A program made the translations under genes and the position numbers. Shown here one piece after another: positions 1-8,620 of a stretch of 64,000 nt of DNA. The notes under the pieces are model-generated. The model ran no database searches. It worked only from the letters and a program-made list of their open reading frames with translations, and was not told where the DNA came from. The number at the start of each line of letters is the position of its first letter. The stretch's first letter is position 1. The stretch comes from Variovorax guangxiensis (GTDB lineage: Bacteria > Pseudomonadota > Gammaproteobacteria > Burkholderiales > Burkholderiaceae_C). The DNA is taken from the NCBI RefSeq assembly GCF_003952165.1, contig NZ_RXFT01000013.1, positions 62,001-126,000 of the forward strand. The letters run 5' to 3'.

Positions 1-709
1 ATCCGCGCACCAGGGGATCGGCGAGGATGCGGTCGACCGTGGCGCCCGTGATCGCGCTGACGGGGTTCATGGTGAGGTTGCCCCAGAGCTTGTACCAGAT
101 GGCCGCGCGCACGTTGTCGCTCGGCGTGGCGTCGAAGCCCGCGCGCGCCAGCAGCGCGGCGACGGCGCTGGCGCGTTCGCTGGAGCGGCCATCGGGCTCG
201 CCCAGGATCAGGCCCTGGCCCATGTGGTGCTGGACGAATCCCGGCCGCGGCGTGGAGGCGCTCGCATGCACCACAGCCCCGAGCACGCGCTCGAAGCCGA
301 TGGATGCCGCGATGTGGCCGCCGGGATCGACGCTGGCCAGCCCCGTGCCGGCGAATGCGGGAACACCCTGGCAGAACCACCAGGGCACGCCGTTCATGGC
401 CGGAAGCACGATGGTGCGTTCGCCGAGCAGAGGCCCCAGCGTCGGCGCGAGACCGGCAAGCGCCGGGCCCTTCACGGCGACGATGACCAAGTCCTGCGGG
501 CCCAGGTCTTCAGGCCGATCGGACGCGCGGGCAGGGGCCTGCAGCAGCTGGCCGTCGCTGGCCTGCAACTGCCAGCCGTCGCTGCGCAGCGCCTGCAGCG
601 TGGCTCCTCGTGCCAGCGCGCAGACGTCGGCTTGCCCGGAGGCGGCCAGGCGCGTGCCGATCAGCCCTCCGATGGCACCCGCCCCGACGATGCAGACCTT
701 GTCGATCAT
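1..709 (-). CDS. 2-dehydropantoate 2-reductase (ApbA/PanE) family protein, partial at window edge
   Basis: This is the N-terminal 236 codons of an NADP-dependent ketopantoate-reductase-fold enzyme; the gene continues beyond base 1. A GAGAIG dinucleotide-binding loop lies at residues 9-14 directly after the start. A later segment with K-L-W-G-N-L-T-M-N-P fits the family's catalytic Lys/Asn helix. The ATG overlaps the stop of the preceding FAH gene (ATGA at 706-709), so it is probably translationally coupled as the last visible gene of the operon. In this catabolic setting it more likely reduces a 2-oxo acid intermediate than makes pantoate; that is inference. The family is clear, the substrate is not. 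Confidence 0.85.
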   Translation of the reverse strand, partial: MIDKVCIVGAGAIGGLIGTRLAASGQADVCALARGATLQALRSDGWQLQASDGQLLQAPARASDRPEDLGPQDLVIVAVKGPALAGLAPTLGPLLGERTIVLPAMNGVPWWFCQGVPAFAGTGLASVDPGGHIAASIGFERVLGAVVHASASTPRPGFVQHHMGQGLILGEPDGRSSERASAVAALLARAGFDATPSDNVRAAIWYKLWGNLTMNPVSAITGATVDRILADPLVRG

Positions 710-1650
710 GTGCCCTTGGCCGCGCGCAGGTTGGCCTTGAAGTGCTCCGGCACCCGTTCGTCGAAGCCGAGCGCCACGCGCCGAACCTCGGGGGTGTCGG
801 TGGGCGCGTGGCCCACGCCGAGCGCCGCGGCCCGCGGTGCCTCGATGCCCACGACCGTGCCTTCGATGCGGCCGATGCCGGTGATCTCGCAGGCGACGAC
901 GTTGCCCGGATCCACGCTGCGCGAATGGCAGGGCGTGCCCATGAGGATGACGTCGCCGGGCACGAGCGTGATGTGGCGCGCGATGTCGGCGATCACGTAG
1001 TGAGGACCCCAGATGGTTTCGTCGCCGATGTGCGCTTCCTGCACCACGCGGCCGTTGACCAGGGTGCGCAGCGTCTGCTCGAAGAGGTTCACGCCCCGCA
1101 CGATGCCCGGCCCGATGGGCAGCAGCGTGTCGGCGCCCTTCACGCGCAGCATGCTGCCCTGGTCGGTGTCGCGAAAGTCCTGCAGGCCCATGTCGAGCGC
1201 GGGGCAGAAGCCTTCGATGTAGTCCCAGGCCTCGTCCGGCGTCACGTTGCGGCAGGTGCGCCCGATCACCAGGGCGTACTCGCCCTCGTAGTTGAGGTAC
1301 TTGCAGTCGGCCGGCTTGAGGATCTGGCCCTTGTGGCCGTTCAGCGACGTGGGCGGCTTGGTGAAGTAGGTCGGCGTTTCCGTGGGCTTGGGCTTGTTGC
1401 GCGTCTCCACGCTGCGCGAGCTGTAGCTGATGTGCACGGCGATGATCTTGCTGGGCGACACCGGCGGAAGATAGGTCTGCGCATCGGCGTCGAGCAGGCG
1501 GCCGTCGTCCAGCCGCAGGCGGCCCGCGTCGGCGCCGTCTTCCACCATCGTGCCCCAGAAGGCGCTGCCGCCCACGAGCACGCGGCGGCGCTCGACGCGG
1601 GGTCCCCGCATCACCGCGGGCAAGGTCTGAAAAGGAAATTCGAAGTTCAT
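706..1650 (-). CDS. Fumarylacetoacetate hydrolase (FAH) family protein, HpaG-like
   Basis: This 314-aa protein has an FAH catalytic fold. The acidic metal-binding motif E-G-E-Y-A-L-V-I-G is followed by an Asp in A-L-D-M-G-L-Q-D-F, the usual E-x-E...D divalent-metal site. Residues 1-60 form a small N-terminal domain and the core ends near residue 275. In homoprotocatechuate catabolism such enzymes isomerise or decarboxylate 5-oxopent-3-ene-1,2,5-tricarboxylate (HpaG). Here there is one FAH domain rather than the two of enteric HpaG, so it may do only one of the two steps. It lies 43 bp downstream of the MFS gene and overlaps the next gene by 4 bp. The ribosome site before the ATG is weak. Confidence 0.85.
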   Translation of the reverse strand: MNFEFPFQTLPAVMRGPRVERRRVLVGGSAFWGTMVEDGADAGRLRLDDGRLLDADAQTYLPPVSPSKIIAVHISYSSRSVETRNKPKPTETPTYFTKPPTSLNGHKGQILKPADCKYLNYEGEYALVIGRTCRNVTPDEAWDYIEGFCPALDMGLQDFRDTDQGSMLRVKGADTLLPIGPGIVRGVNLFEQTLRTLVNGRVVQEAHIGDETIWGPHYVIADIARHITLVPGDVILMGTPCHSRSVDPGNVVACEITGIGRIEGTVVGIEAPRAAALGVGHAPTDTPEVRRVALGFDERVPEHFKANLRAAKGT

Positions 1651-1693
1651 GTGGGGCCTCGTGTGTAGGGAAGGCAGAGAAGATTTGGAAAGT

Positions 1694-3034
1694 TCAGCGG
1701 CGCGGCGCCGGACTGGGCCGTACGCCCAGTACCACCAGCGCGCCGGCCAGCAGCAGGAAGCCGGCGATCACGTACATGCCGGCGGCGGTGGTTCCCGTGG
1801 TGTCCTTCACCCAGCCCACCAGATACGGACTGACGAAGCCCGCCAGGTTGCCGATGGCGTTGATGACCGCGATGCCGGCGGCCGCGGCCACGCCGCCGAG
1901 CAGGCCCGTGGGCAGCGTCCAGAACACCGGGGCCAGGCATTGCAGGCCCATGCTCGCGATGGTGAGCGCGACCATGGCGATGGCCGTGTTGTCGCTCCAC
2001 ACCACGGCACCGACCAGCCCGGCGGCGGACACCAGCGCCGACAGGCCGTAGTGCCAGCGGCGCTCGCCCGTGCGGTCGGAATGGCGCCCGACCAGGATCA
2101 TCGCCACGATGCCGAAGGCATAGGGAATGGCCGACAGCAGCCCGATGTGCAGCGGGCTCGACACGCCGGTGGCCTTGATGATGGAGGGCAGCCAGAAGCC
2201 GAAGCCGTACTGCCCCATCGAGCTGCCGAAGTACACCAGCGCCAGCAGCCAGACCAGCGGATGCCGGAAGGCGGAGCCGACGGACACATGCGTCTTCGCC
2301 GAAGCTTCGGCCTCGATGCGCTGCTGCAGCAGCGCTTTCTGCGCGGGCGTGAGCCAGCGGGCGCCGGAGATGCCGTCGTCGAGATAGAACAGCACGCAGA
2401 CGCCCACGATCAGCGAGGGAACGCCTTCCAGCACGAACAGCCACTGCCAGCCGGCCATGCCGTGCACGCCGTTCATGGCTTGCAGGATCCAGCCCGAACC
2501 CATGCCGCCGAGCACGCCGGCGATGGGAATGGCCGTCATGAACAGCGCCGTGATGCGGCTGCGGCGATGGGCCGGATACCAGTAGGTCAGGTACAGGATC
2601 ATGCCCGGGAAGAAACCCGCCTCTGCCGCGCCCAGCAGGAAGCGCACGACGTAGAAGGCCGTCGCGCTCTGCACGAAGGCCATCGCTGCGGTCAGCAGCG
2701 CCCAGGTGATCATGATCCGCGCGATCCAGCGCCGCGCGCCCACGCGATGCATGATCAGGTTGCTCGGCACCTCGAACAGGAAGTAGGCGATGAAGAAGAT
2801 GCCTGCGCCGAGGCCGTAGACGGTCTCGCTGAAGTGCAGGTCCTGCAGCATCTGCAGCTTGGCGAAGCTGACGTTCACGCGATCGAGAAAGGCGATCACG
2901 AAGCACAGGCACAGGAACGGGATGATGCGTCGCGTGACCTGGGCGTATGTCGCGTCCTCGAACGCGGGTGAGTCGGCGGCGATGGTGCCCGCGCGCGAAG
3001 GCGCGGCACCCGCCGCGGCGCTGGGGTGGCTCAT
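1694..3034 (-). CDS. MFS transporter, anion:cation symporter family (HpaX-like)
   Basis: A 446-aa inner-membrane carrier with about 12 hydrophobic segments. A charged cytoplasmic loop follows transmembrane helix 6 (near the D-D-G-I-S-G-A-R stretch). Helix 1 carries F-L-D-R-V-N-V-S-F-A, typical of the ACS branch that moves organic anions (4-hydroxyphenylacetate permease HpaX, phthalate and tartrate carriers). The start at 3034 was chosen because the conserved N-terminal region begins about 25 residues later and upstream sequence lacks family character. No good Shine-Dalgarno is seen. It sits between hpaD and the FAH gene in the same orientation, so it probably imports the aromatic or acid substrate of the operon. 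The exact substrate is unknown. Confidence 0.85.
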   Translation of the reverse strand: MSHPSAAAGAAPSRAGTIAADSPAFEDATYAQVTRRIIPFLCLCFVIAFLDRVNVSFAKLQMLQDLHFSETVYGLGAGIFFIAYFLFEVPSNLIMHRVGARRWIARIMITWALLTAAMAFVQSATAFYVVRFLLGAAEAGFFPGMILYLTYWYPAHRRSRITALFMTAIPIAGVLGGMGSGWILQAMNGVHGMAGWQWLFVLEGVPSLIVGVCVLFYLDDGISGARWLTPAQKALLQQRIEAEASAKTHVSVGSAFRHPLVWLLALVYFGSSMGQYGFGFWLPSIIKATGVSSPLHIGLLSAIPYAFGIVAMILVGRHSDRTGERRWHYGLSALVSAAGLVGAVVWSDNTAIAMVALTIASMGLQCLAPVFWTLPTGLLGGVAAAAGIAVINAIGNLAGFVSPYLVGWVKDTTGTTAAGMYVIAGFLLLAGALVVLGVRPSPAPRR

Positions 3035-3078
3035 GGCGATGTCTCTGTTGTCGTTGTTCTGCGGTGCGGACCTGGCGC

Positions 3079-3945
3079 TCAGGGGTTGAACCAGACGTGG
3101 ATGTTGCCGGTGCCGCGAGCGTTCTCGTAGGCGGAAAGGGCCTCGCCGCGGGCGCGGCACTGCGCGCCGCCCATGGCGCCGAGCATCTGCAGGTAGTGCG
3201 CGCCGAAGGCCTCCCAGGGCTTGCGGCGGTACTCCCCGTCCCAGCGCTCGAGGATCAGGTCGTGCCGGCCTTCGGCCATCAGCGCGATCGCCTTCTTGTC
3301 GCTCTCGATGTTCTCGGGCGAGGAGACGTTGGTCTCGTGGAAGATGCGCGGGTGGTTGGGCTTCCAGTCGATGCCGTTGAACTTGTGGCTGAGCGCGCCC
3401 GAGGCGAGCAGCACCACGCGCAGGCCGCTGCGGCGGATCGCCTCGCCGATGGCTTCGCCCGATTTCAGGAACTGCGGCCATTCGCAGTTCTGGCATGAGC
3501 TTGCCGTGACCACGGGCGTGTCCGTCATGTCCAGCCGCAGGTGCTTGACCAGGTTCACCGTCGCATAGTGGCGGCCCAGGTCCGGATGGCGGATGGCGCG
3601 GTTGTAGCCGCCCTGTTCACGCGAAACCTCCTCGATGGCCTGGGCCAGGCCCGGGTGGCCGCGGTAGTCATAGGGAACGCCATGCAGGTACCAGGGCATC
3701 TCGTCGGAGATGTAGGTGCCGCTATAGCGTTCGCCGCCGTCCACCAGGTGGTAGCCGGTGGTGAACCAGTGTGTATCGAAGATCAGCACCACATCCGGCG
3801 TGGCCGCGGCGATGCGCTGGCGCAGCCGGGCGTAGCCGGGGATCAGGTCCGAGTCTTCGCCCGCGCCCTGCAGGCGACGGAATTCCTCGCACTGCATCAG
3901 GCCGGGGTGGTGCGACACGATGGCCGCGCCGACGATCTTTCCCAT
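3079..3945 (-). CDS. hpaD: 3,4-dihydroxyphenylacetate 2,3-dioxygenase (LigB-type extradiol dioxygenase)
   Basis: A 288-aa type II extradiol dioxygenase that cleaves a catecholic ring next to the hydroxyls using Fe(II). Supporting residues are the N-terminal S-H-H-P pair (12-13), F-D-T-H-W at 56-60, and a C-terminal A-S-G-A-L-S-H-K-F segment near residue 190. All are characteristic of HpaD/LigB proteins and give the His ligands and the catalytic His. A strong AAAGGAG site precedes the ATG. The downstream MFS and upstream aldehyde dehydrogenase genes fit the homoprotocatechuate meta pathway. The product is expected to be 5-carboxymethyl-2-hydroxymuconate semialdehyde, though another substituted catechol cannot be excluded. 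Confidence 0.85.
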   Translation of the reverse strand: MGKIVGAAIVSHHPGLMQCEEFRRLQGAGEDSDLIPGYARLRQRIAAATPDVVLIFDTHWFTTGYHLVDGGERYSGTYISDEMPWYLHGVPYDYRGHPGLAQAIEEVSREQGGYNRAIRHPDLGRHYATVNLVKHLRLDMTDTPVVTASSCQNCEWPQFLKSGEAIGEAIRRSGLRVVLLASGALSHKFNGIDWKPNHPRIFHETNVSSPENIESDKKAIALMAEGRHDLILERWDGEYRRKPWEAFGAHYLQMLGAMGGAQCRARGEALSAYENARGTGNIHVWFNP

Positions 3946-3959
3946 GTCCTACTCCTTTG

Positions 3960-5435
3960 TTATCTGTGGCTGAAGCTCGCCTTGAACGGCTTCTTGGGGA
4001 CGACGACGTCCTTGACGTCGCAGAAGAATTCGAAGCTCCAGTCGCCGCCTTCGCGGCCCACGCCCGAGCGCTTGATGCCTCCGAAGGGCGCGGCCAGGTC
4101 GCGGATGCCGAAGCTGTTGACCCAGATGAATCCGGTGCGCACCTGCTTGGCCACCTCGGTCGCGTGATCGGTCTCGCCGTAGCACACGCCGCCCAGGCCG
4201 TAGTCGGTGCCGTTGGCCAGCGCGATCGCCTCCTCGTCGCTGGCGAAGGTCTGCAGCGTGAGCACCGGGCCGAACACCTCGTTCTGCACGATCTCGTCGT
4301 CCTGCTTCACGCCGGTGACCATGGTGGGCTGGAAGTACTGCGCGCCGAAGCCGTGGCGCTCGCCGCCCCACAGCAGCCGGGCGCCGGCCGCCACTGCGCG
4401 CTGCACGAAGCCTTCCACGCGTGCCAGCTGGCGCGGATGGATGATCGGGCCCACCTCGGTGGCCTCGTCGCGGGGATCGCCGACGGTCAGCTTCTCCACA
4501 TGACTGCGCATGGTCGCCACGAAGCGCTCGGCGATCTTCTCGTGAACGAGGAAGCGCGTGCCCGCCAGGCACACCTGGCCGGCATTGCGGTACATGAGCG
4601 CACCCGTCGCCGCGGCGCCCTCGAGGTCGGCGTCCTCCAGCACGATGAACGGGCTCTTGCCGCCCAGTTCCAGGCTGCAGGGCACGAGGTTGGCGCCCGC
4701 GGCCTGCGCGATCGACTTGGCCGTGGGCACGCTGCCGGTGAAGGACACCCGCGAGACGCGCGCGTCTCCCACCAGCCGCGCACCCGTGGTGGCGCCGGTG
4801 CCCTGCACCACGTTGAACACACCCGGCGGCAGGCCGGCCGCATCGGCGCAGTCGGCCAGCAGCGAGCAGGTCAGGGGCGCCCACTCCGGCGGCTTCAGGA
4901 TGCAGGTGTTGCCGGCCGCCAGGGCCGGGCCCAGCTTCCAGGTGGAGAGCATCAGCGGCGCGTTCCACGGGGTGATGATCACGACCACGCCCGCCGGGTC
5001 GTGGCGCACGATGTGGTGCGCCTGCTCGGTGTCGATGGGGCGGTTCTGCAGGTCCAGCGCGTGCTGCGCGAACCAGCGGATGTTGAGCATGGCGCGCGGC
5101 ACCACGCCGTGACGCATGCGCGAGAGCAGCACGCCTGCGTCGGTGCTCTCCAGACGGCAGAAGTCGTCGGCTCGCTTGCCGATCTCGTCGGCGAAGCGCT
5201 CCAGATACGGCAGGCGCTCGGCCGCGCTCATGGCGCTCCAGGCCGGGAAAGCGCGCTGCGCGGCCTGCAGCGCGGCTTCGGTGTGGTCCTCCAGGCCCTC
5301 GGCGATGCGGCCCAGGGGCTGCTGGTCGATGGGGCTGAACAGCTCGAAGGTGGTGGCCGACGGCACGCGGCGGCCATCGATGTAGTGGTCGGGCGAGACC
5401 TTGACGCCCGCCACGTCCAGCGCGGATGTGGTCAT
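3960..5435 (-). CDS. hpaE: 5-carboxymethyl-2-hydroxymuconate semialdehyde dehydrogenase (ALDH family)
   Basis: A 491-aa NAD(P)-dependent aldehyde dehydrogenase of normal length. The cofactor segment I-T-P-W-N-A-P lies at 154-160, the general base is E256 in L-E-L-G-G-K, and the nucleophile is C289 in N-A-G-Q-V-C. In the Hpa pathway this enzyme oxidises the semialdehyde made by HpaD, which is encoded 14 bp downstream. The start codon overlaps the stop of the FAD-linked oxidase gene (ATGA at 5432-5435). A much longer open frame runs upstream on this strand but has no family similarity before this ATG. ALDH identity is certain; the precise substrate comes from context. Confidence 0.88.
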   Translation of the reverse strand: MTTSALDVAGVKVSPDHYIDGRRVPSATTFELFSPIDQQPLGRIAEGLEDHTEAALQAAQRAFPAWSAMSAAERLPYLERFADEIGKRADDFCRLESTDAGVLLSRMRHGVVPRAMLNIRWFAQHALDLQNRPIDTEQAHHIVRHDPAGVVVIITPWNAPLMLSTWKLGPALAAGNTCILKPPEWAPLTCSLLADCADAAGLPPGVFNVVQGTGATTGARLVGDARVSRVSFTGSVPTAKSIAQAAGANLVPCSLELGGKSPFIVLEDADLEGAAATGALMYRNAGQVCLAGTRFLVHEKIAERFVATMRSHVEKLTVGDPRDEATEVGPIIHPRQLARVEGFVQRAVAAGARLLWGGERHGFGAQYFQPTMVTGVKQDDEIVQNEVFGPVLTLQTFASDEEAIALANGTDYGLGGVCYGETDHATEVAKQVRTGFIWVNSFGIRDLAAPFGGIKRSGVGREGGDWSFEFFCDVKDVVVPKKPFKASFSHR

Positions 5436-6871
5436 TCGGAAAGCTCCTTGGTGGGTGGCAGCAACTTGCCAGGATTCATGATTCCCTGCGGGTCGAGCGC
5501 GGACTTGATGGCGTGCATCAGCCGCAGGTCGACGCTCGACTTGTGGCGGGCGGATTCGTCGCGCCGCAGCACGCCGAGCCCGTGCTCGGCGGAGATCGAA
5601 CCGCCCAAGGCCGCGACGGTGTCGTGCACGCAGCGGTTGACCGGCTCTTCGAGCGCCTCGAAGGCGGCGCGATGCTCGGGCGCGAGCCGGTCGGCGGCGG
5701 GCGAAAGGTTGTAGTGCAGGTTGCCGTCGCCGAGGTGGCCGAAGACGACCAGGCGCTCGTTCGGCCAGCGGCGCGCGATTTCCGCGCCCATGAGCTCGAT
5801 GAACTCCGCGATGCGCGAGATCGGCAGCGCGATGTCGTGCTTGATGGTGCGGCCTTCGGCGCCCTGCGATTCGGAAATGTCCTCGCGCAGCGCCCACATC
5901 GCCCGGAACTGCGCCAGGCTGGCCGAAAGGGCGGCATCGGTGGCGAGCTCCTGCTCCAGCGCGGCCTCGAGCAGGCCCTCGATGGCGGCACTGGCGTGGG
6001 CTTCGTCCACGTTGTCGCTGACCTCCAGCAGCACGTACCAGGGCGAGCGCTCGGCCAGGGGCAGCCGGGCGCTGTCGACATGCTTTTCCACCAGCGCGAT
6101 GCAGACATCGCTCATGAGCTCGAAGGCCGTGAGGCCGGCGCCCAGGCGTGCCTGTGCGAGCTGCAGCAGGGCCAGCGCCGAGGCCGGATCGGGCACGGCG
6201 ACGAAGGCGGCCACCTGCGCGGCGGGCAGGGGATGGAGCTTGAGCACGGCGGCGGTGATCACGCCCAGCGTGCCTTCGCTGCCGATGAAAAGGTCGCGCA
6301 AGTCGTAGCCGGTGTTGTCCTTGCGCAGGCCGCGCAGTCCGTCCCATACCTCGCCGCGCGCCGTGACGGCTTCGAGTCCGAGGCACAGCTCGCGCGCATT
6401 GCCGTAGCGCAGCACCTGCACGCCGCCGGCGTTGCTGGCCAGGTTGCCGCCGATGGTGCAGGTGCCTTCGGCCGCAAGGCTCAAGGGGAACAGCCGGCCC
6501 GCCTCGAGCGCGGCCTCCTGCACCTGCTGCAGCGTGACGCCGGCTTCGACCGTGATCGTGTTGTTGAGGGTGTCGAGCGCGCGCACCTTGTTCAGCCGCG
6601 CGAGCGAGAGCACCAGCGCGCGGCCGGACGCGTCGGGCGTGGCGCCACCCGACAGCCCCGTGTTGCCGCCCTGGGGCACCACGGCGATGCCGTGATCGGC
6701 ACACCAGCGCACGACGGCGGCCACGTCGGCCGCGCTCTCGGGCTGCGCGACGGCCACGGCCTTGCCAGCCCACTTGCGGCGCCAGTCGGTAAGGAACGGC
6801 GCCTTCTCTTCGTCCTCGATCAGCAGCCGGCCCGAGAAGGCGCGGCGCAGTTCTTCGAGCTCCGACTTCAT
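5432..6871 (-). CDS. FAD-linked oxidase, GlcD / D-2-hydroxyacid dehydrogenase family
   Basis: A 479-aa VAO-fold flavoenzyme. The FAD_binding_4 domain covers about residues 35-180 (Q-G-G-N-T-G-L-S-G-G near 68-76). The FAD-oxidase C domain carries G-H-L-G-D-G-N-L-H-Y-N and S-A-E-H-G-L-G motifs. Relatives oxidise glycolate, D-lactate or D-2-hydroxyglutarate and pass electrons to quinone or ETF. Its place between hpaI and hpaE is not part of the textbook Hpa pathway, so it may feed in a hydroxyacid or process an intermediate. It has a paralogue at 12514-13944. The start at 6871 was chosen because the family N-terminus begins there; it lies 2 bp past the HpaI stop. Confidence 0.85.
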   Translation of the reverse strand: MKSELEELRRAFSGRLLIEDEEKAPFLTDWRRKWAGKAVAVAQPESAADVAAVVRWCADHGIAVVPQGGNTGLSGGATPDASGRALVLSLARLNKVRALDTLNNTITVEAGVTLQQVQEAALEAGRLFPLSLAAEGTCTIGGNLASNAGGVQVLRYGNARELCLGLEAVTARGEVWDGLRGLRKDNTGYDLRDLFIGSEGTLGVITAAVLKLHPLPAAQVAAFVAVPDPASALALLQLAQARLGAGLTAFELMSDVCIALVEKHVDSARLPLAERSPWYVLLEVSDNVDEAHASAAIEGLLEAALEQELATDAALSASLAQFRAMWALREDISESQGAEGRTIKHDIALPISRIAEFIELMGAEIARRWPNERLVVFGHLGDGNLHYNLSPAADRLAPEHRAAFEALEEPVNRCVHDTVAALGGSISAEHGLGVLRRDESARHKSSVDLRLMHAIKSALDPQGIMNPGKLLPPTKELSE

Positions 6872-6873
6872 GC

Positions 6874-7677
6874 TCAGTAGCCCGATGCGTTCGTCGCGGA
6901 AGGCGCCGGCGCGTCCTTGAAGCGCCGGGCCAGCGCGCGGCTGGCCTGGGCCAGCAGTGTCGCTTCCACGCCCACGGCCACGAAGCGCGCACCCAGGCCG
7001 ATGTAATGGCGTGCCAGGGTCTCGTCCACGGCGAGGATGCCCGGCGCCTTGCCCGCGGCGAGGATGCGCGTGAAGGCGTGCTCGATGGCCGCGCGCACTT
7101 CGGGGTGGCCGGGCTGCCCGAGCAGGCCCATCGAGGCGGACAGGTCGGAGGGGCCGATGAAGACGCCGTCCACGCCTTCCACCGCCGCGATCTCGTCGAT
7201 GCGGCCCAGGGCTGCCGTGGTTTCCACCTGCACGAGCAGGCACATGCGGTCGTTGGCGGTGTGCAGGTACTGCGCGTCCGCGCCCCATCGCGAGGAACGG
7301 GCCAGGCCGCTTCCGACGCCGCGGATGCCCTGCGGCGGATAGCGCATGGCCTGCACCAGCGCCGTGGCCTGGGCGGCGTCTTCCACCATCGGCACCAGCA
7401 GCGTGGTGGCGCCGATCTCGAGCACCTGCTTGACCAGGGCCGCGTCGCCGTGCGGAATGCGCACCACGGGGTGGGCGGGGTAGGGCGCCACCGCCTGCAG
7501 CGTCGCCAGCATCGAGCGAAGATCGTTGGGCCCGTGCTCGCCGTCCACCAGCAGCCAGTCGAAGCCGCCGGTGGCGCACAGTTCCGCGGTGTAGGGCTCG
7601 GCCAGGCCGAGCCACAGGCCGATCTGCGCGCCGGGTGCCGCCAGGGCGGTCTTGAAATTGTTCACGGTCGAAGTCAT
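6874..7677 (-). CDS. hpaI: 4-hydroxy-2-oxoheptanedioate aldolase (HpcH/HpaI family)
   Basis: A 267-aa class II, metal-dependent aldolase of the HpcH/HpaI family. Motifs include L-V-D-G-E-H-G-P-N-D (the base and active-site loop), R-I-P-H-G-D, Q-V-E-T and G-V-F-I-G-P-S-D-L. Together these bind the metal and the pyruvate enolate. In the Hpa pathway it splits 4-hydroxy-2-oxoheptanedioate into pyruvate and succinate semialdehyde. The start codon overlaps the hpaH stop by one base (TAATG), and the next gene follows after 2 bp, so it is tightly embedded in the operon. Length matches the family. Confidence 0.9.
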   Translation of the reverse strand: MTSTVNNFKTALAAPGAQIGLWLGLAEPYTAELCATGGFDWLLVDGEHGPNDLRSMLATLQAVAPYPAHPVVRIPHGDAALVKQVLEIGATTLLVPMVEDAAQATALVQAMRYPPQGIRGVGSGLARSSRWGADAQYLHTANDRMCLLVQVETTAALGRIDEIAAVEGVDGVFIGPSDLSASMGLLGQPGHPEVRAAIEHAFTRILAAGKAPGILAVDETLARHYIGLGARFVAVGVEATLLAQASRALARRFKDAPAPSATNASGY

Positions 7678-8483
7678 TACACGAACCTCAGGGAAATGGA
7701 GCCGAGCGGACCGTAGTCCGCGTGGAAGGTGTCGCCGGCGGCGCAGTGCACCGGCCGGGTGAAGGAGCCGCCCAGCACGATCTGGCCTGCCTCCAGGCCG
7801 TCGCCATGAAGCGCCAGCTTGTTGGCCAGCCAGGCCACGCCGTTGCCCGGGTGGTTGAGCACCGCCGCACCCAGGCCCGACTCCTCGATGACGCCGTTCT
7901 TGAAGAGCAGCGCGCCGGCCCAGCGCCAGTCCACCTGGTCGGCCCGCATGGGACGGCCGCCCATCACGATGCCTGCGCTGGCGGCGTTGTCGGCGATGGT
8001 GTCCAGCACCTTGCGCGGCGCCTTCGTCACGCGGTCGAATTGCTCGATGCGCGCATCGATCAGCTCCAGCGCCGGGATCACGTAGTCGGTGGCGTTGAGA
8101 ACGTCGAACAGCGTCACGCCGGGCCCGCGCAGCGGCCGGGCGAGGATGAAGGCGAACTCCACCTCCAGCCTCGGCACCAGGAAGCGCGCAGCCTCCACCT
8201 CGGTGCCGTTGTCGATCACCATGCTCTGCAGCAGCACGCCGTAGTCGGGCTCGGTGATCTGTGAGGAGATCTGCATCGCGCGGGATGTCAGGCCGATCTT
8301 GCGCCCGACGATGGTCTCGCCCGCTGCCAGCTTGAGCGCAGTCCATTCGCGCTGGATGGCGTAGCTGTCCGCGATGGTCATGCCTTGCAGGCGTTTGCTG
8401 AAATGCTCGACGGGCCGGCGGCTGCGTTCGGCCTCGATGAGTTCATGGGCCAGCGCGAGGTGGCGCTCTCTTGAATCGGTCAT
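7677..8483 (-). CDS. hpaH: 2-oxo-hept-4-ene-1,7-dioate hydratase
   Basis: A 268-aa member of the HpaH/MhpD hydratase family, matching the usual length of about 267. The core has V-G-R-K-I-G-L-T-S, E-V-E-F-A-F-I-L and a C-terminal glycine-rich segment (G-G-S-F-T-R-P). It hydrates the dienoate to the substrate of HpaI. The start at 8483 was chosen over an in-frame ATG 26 codons upstream because AGGAGA lies six bases before it and because family similarity begins there. This is the first gene of the minus-strand operon, divergent from the LysR gene 137 bp away. Confidence 0.9.
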   Translation of the reverse strand: MTDSRERHLALAHELIEAERSRRPVEHFSKRLQGMTIADSYAIQREWTALKLAAGETIVGRKIGLTSRAMQISSQITEPDYGVLLQSMVIDNGTEVEAARFLVPRLEVEFAFILARPLRGPGVTLFDVLNATDYVIPALELIDARIEQFDRVTKAPRKVLDTIADNAASAGIVMGGRPMRADQVDWRWAGALLFKNGVIEESGLGAAVLNHPGNGVAWLANKLALHGDGLEAGQIVLGGSFTRPVHCAAGDTFHADYGPLGSISLRFV

Positions 8484-8594
8484 GGGTTGTCTCCTGGGGC
8501 CGGCCTCTCGTGAAGAAGAGCAGGCGACCGTGTTGATGGCGGGTGAGTTTGCGCAAGACATCCCCCACCAACAAGCAATCGATTCGGGGCAATG

Positions 8595-8611
8595 ATCAAG
8601 CAGCGCTTGAT
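8595..8611. promoter_or_regulatory. Perfect inverted repeat, candidate LysR operator
   Basis: The sequence ATCAAGC-AGC-GCTTGAT is a perfect 7-bp inverted repeat with a 3-bp centre. It lies 9 bp before the LysR start and 111 bp before hpaH on the other strand. LysR proteins usually bind dyads of this kind in the divergent spacer and repress their own gene. The dyad is directly visible; the regulator assignment is inference from position. Confidence 0.55.
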
Positions 8612-8620
8612 AATCGCGGG

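Noticed and set aside
5436..6992. N-terminal extension of HpaE of more than 500 codons
   Set aside because: It is an out-of-frame reading of the FAD-linked oxidase gene; the ALDH fold starts at the ATG at 5435, which has an ATGA junction.
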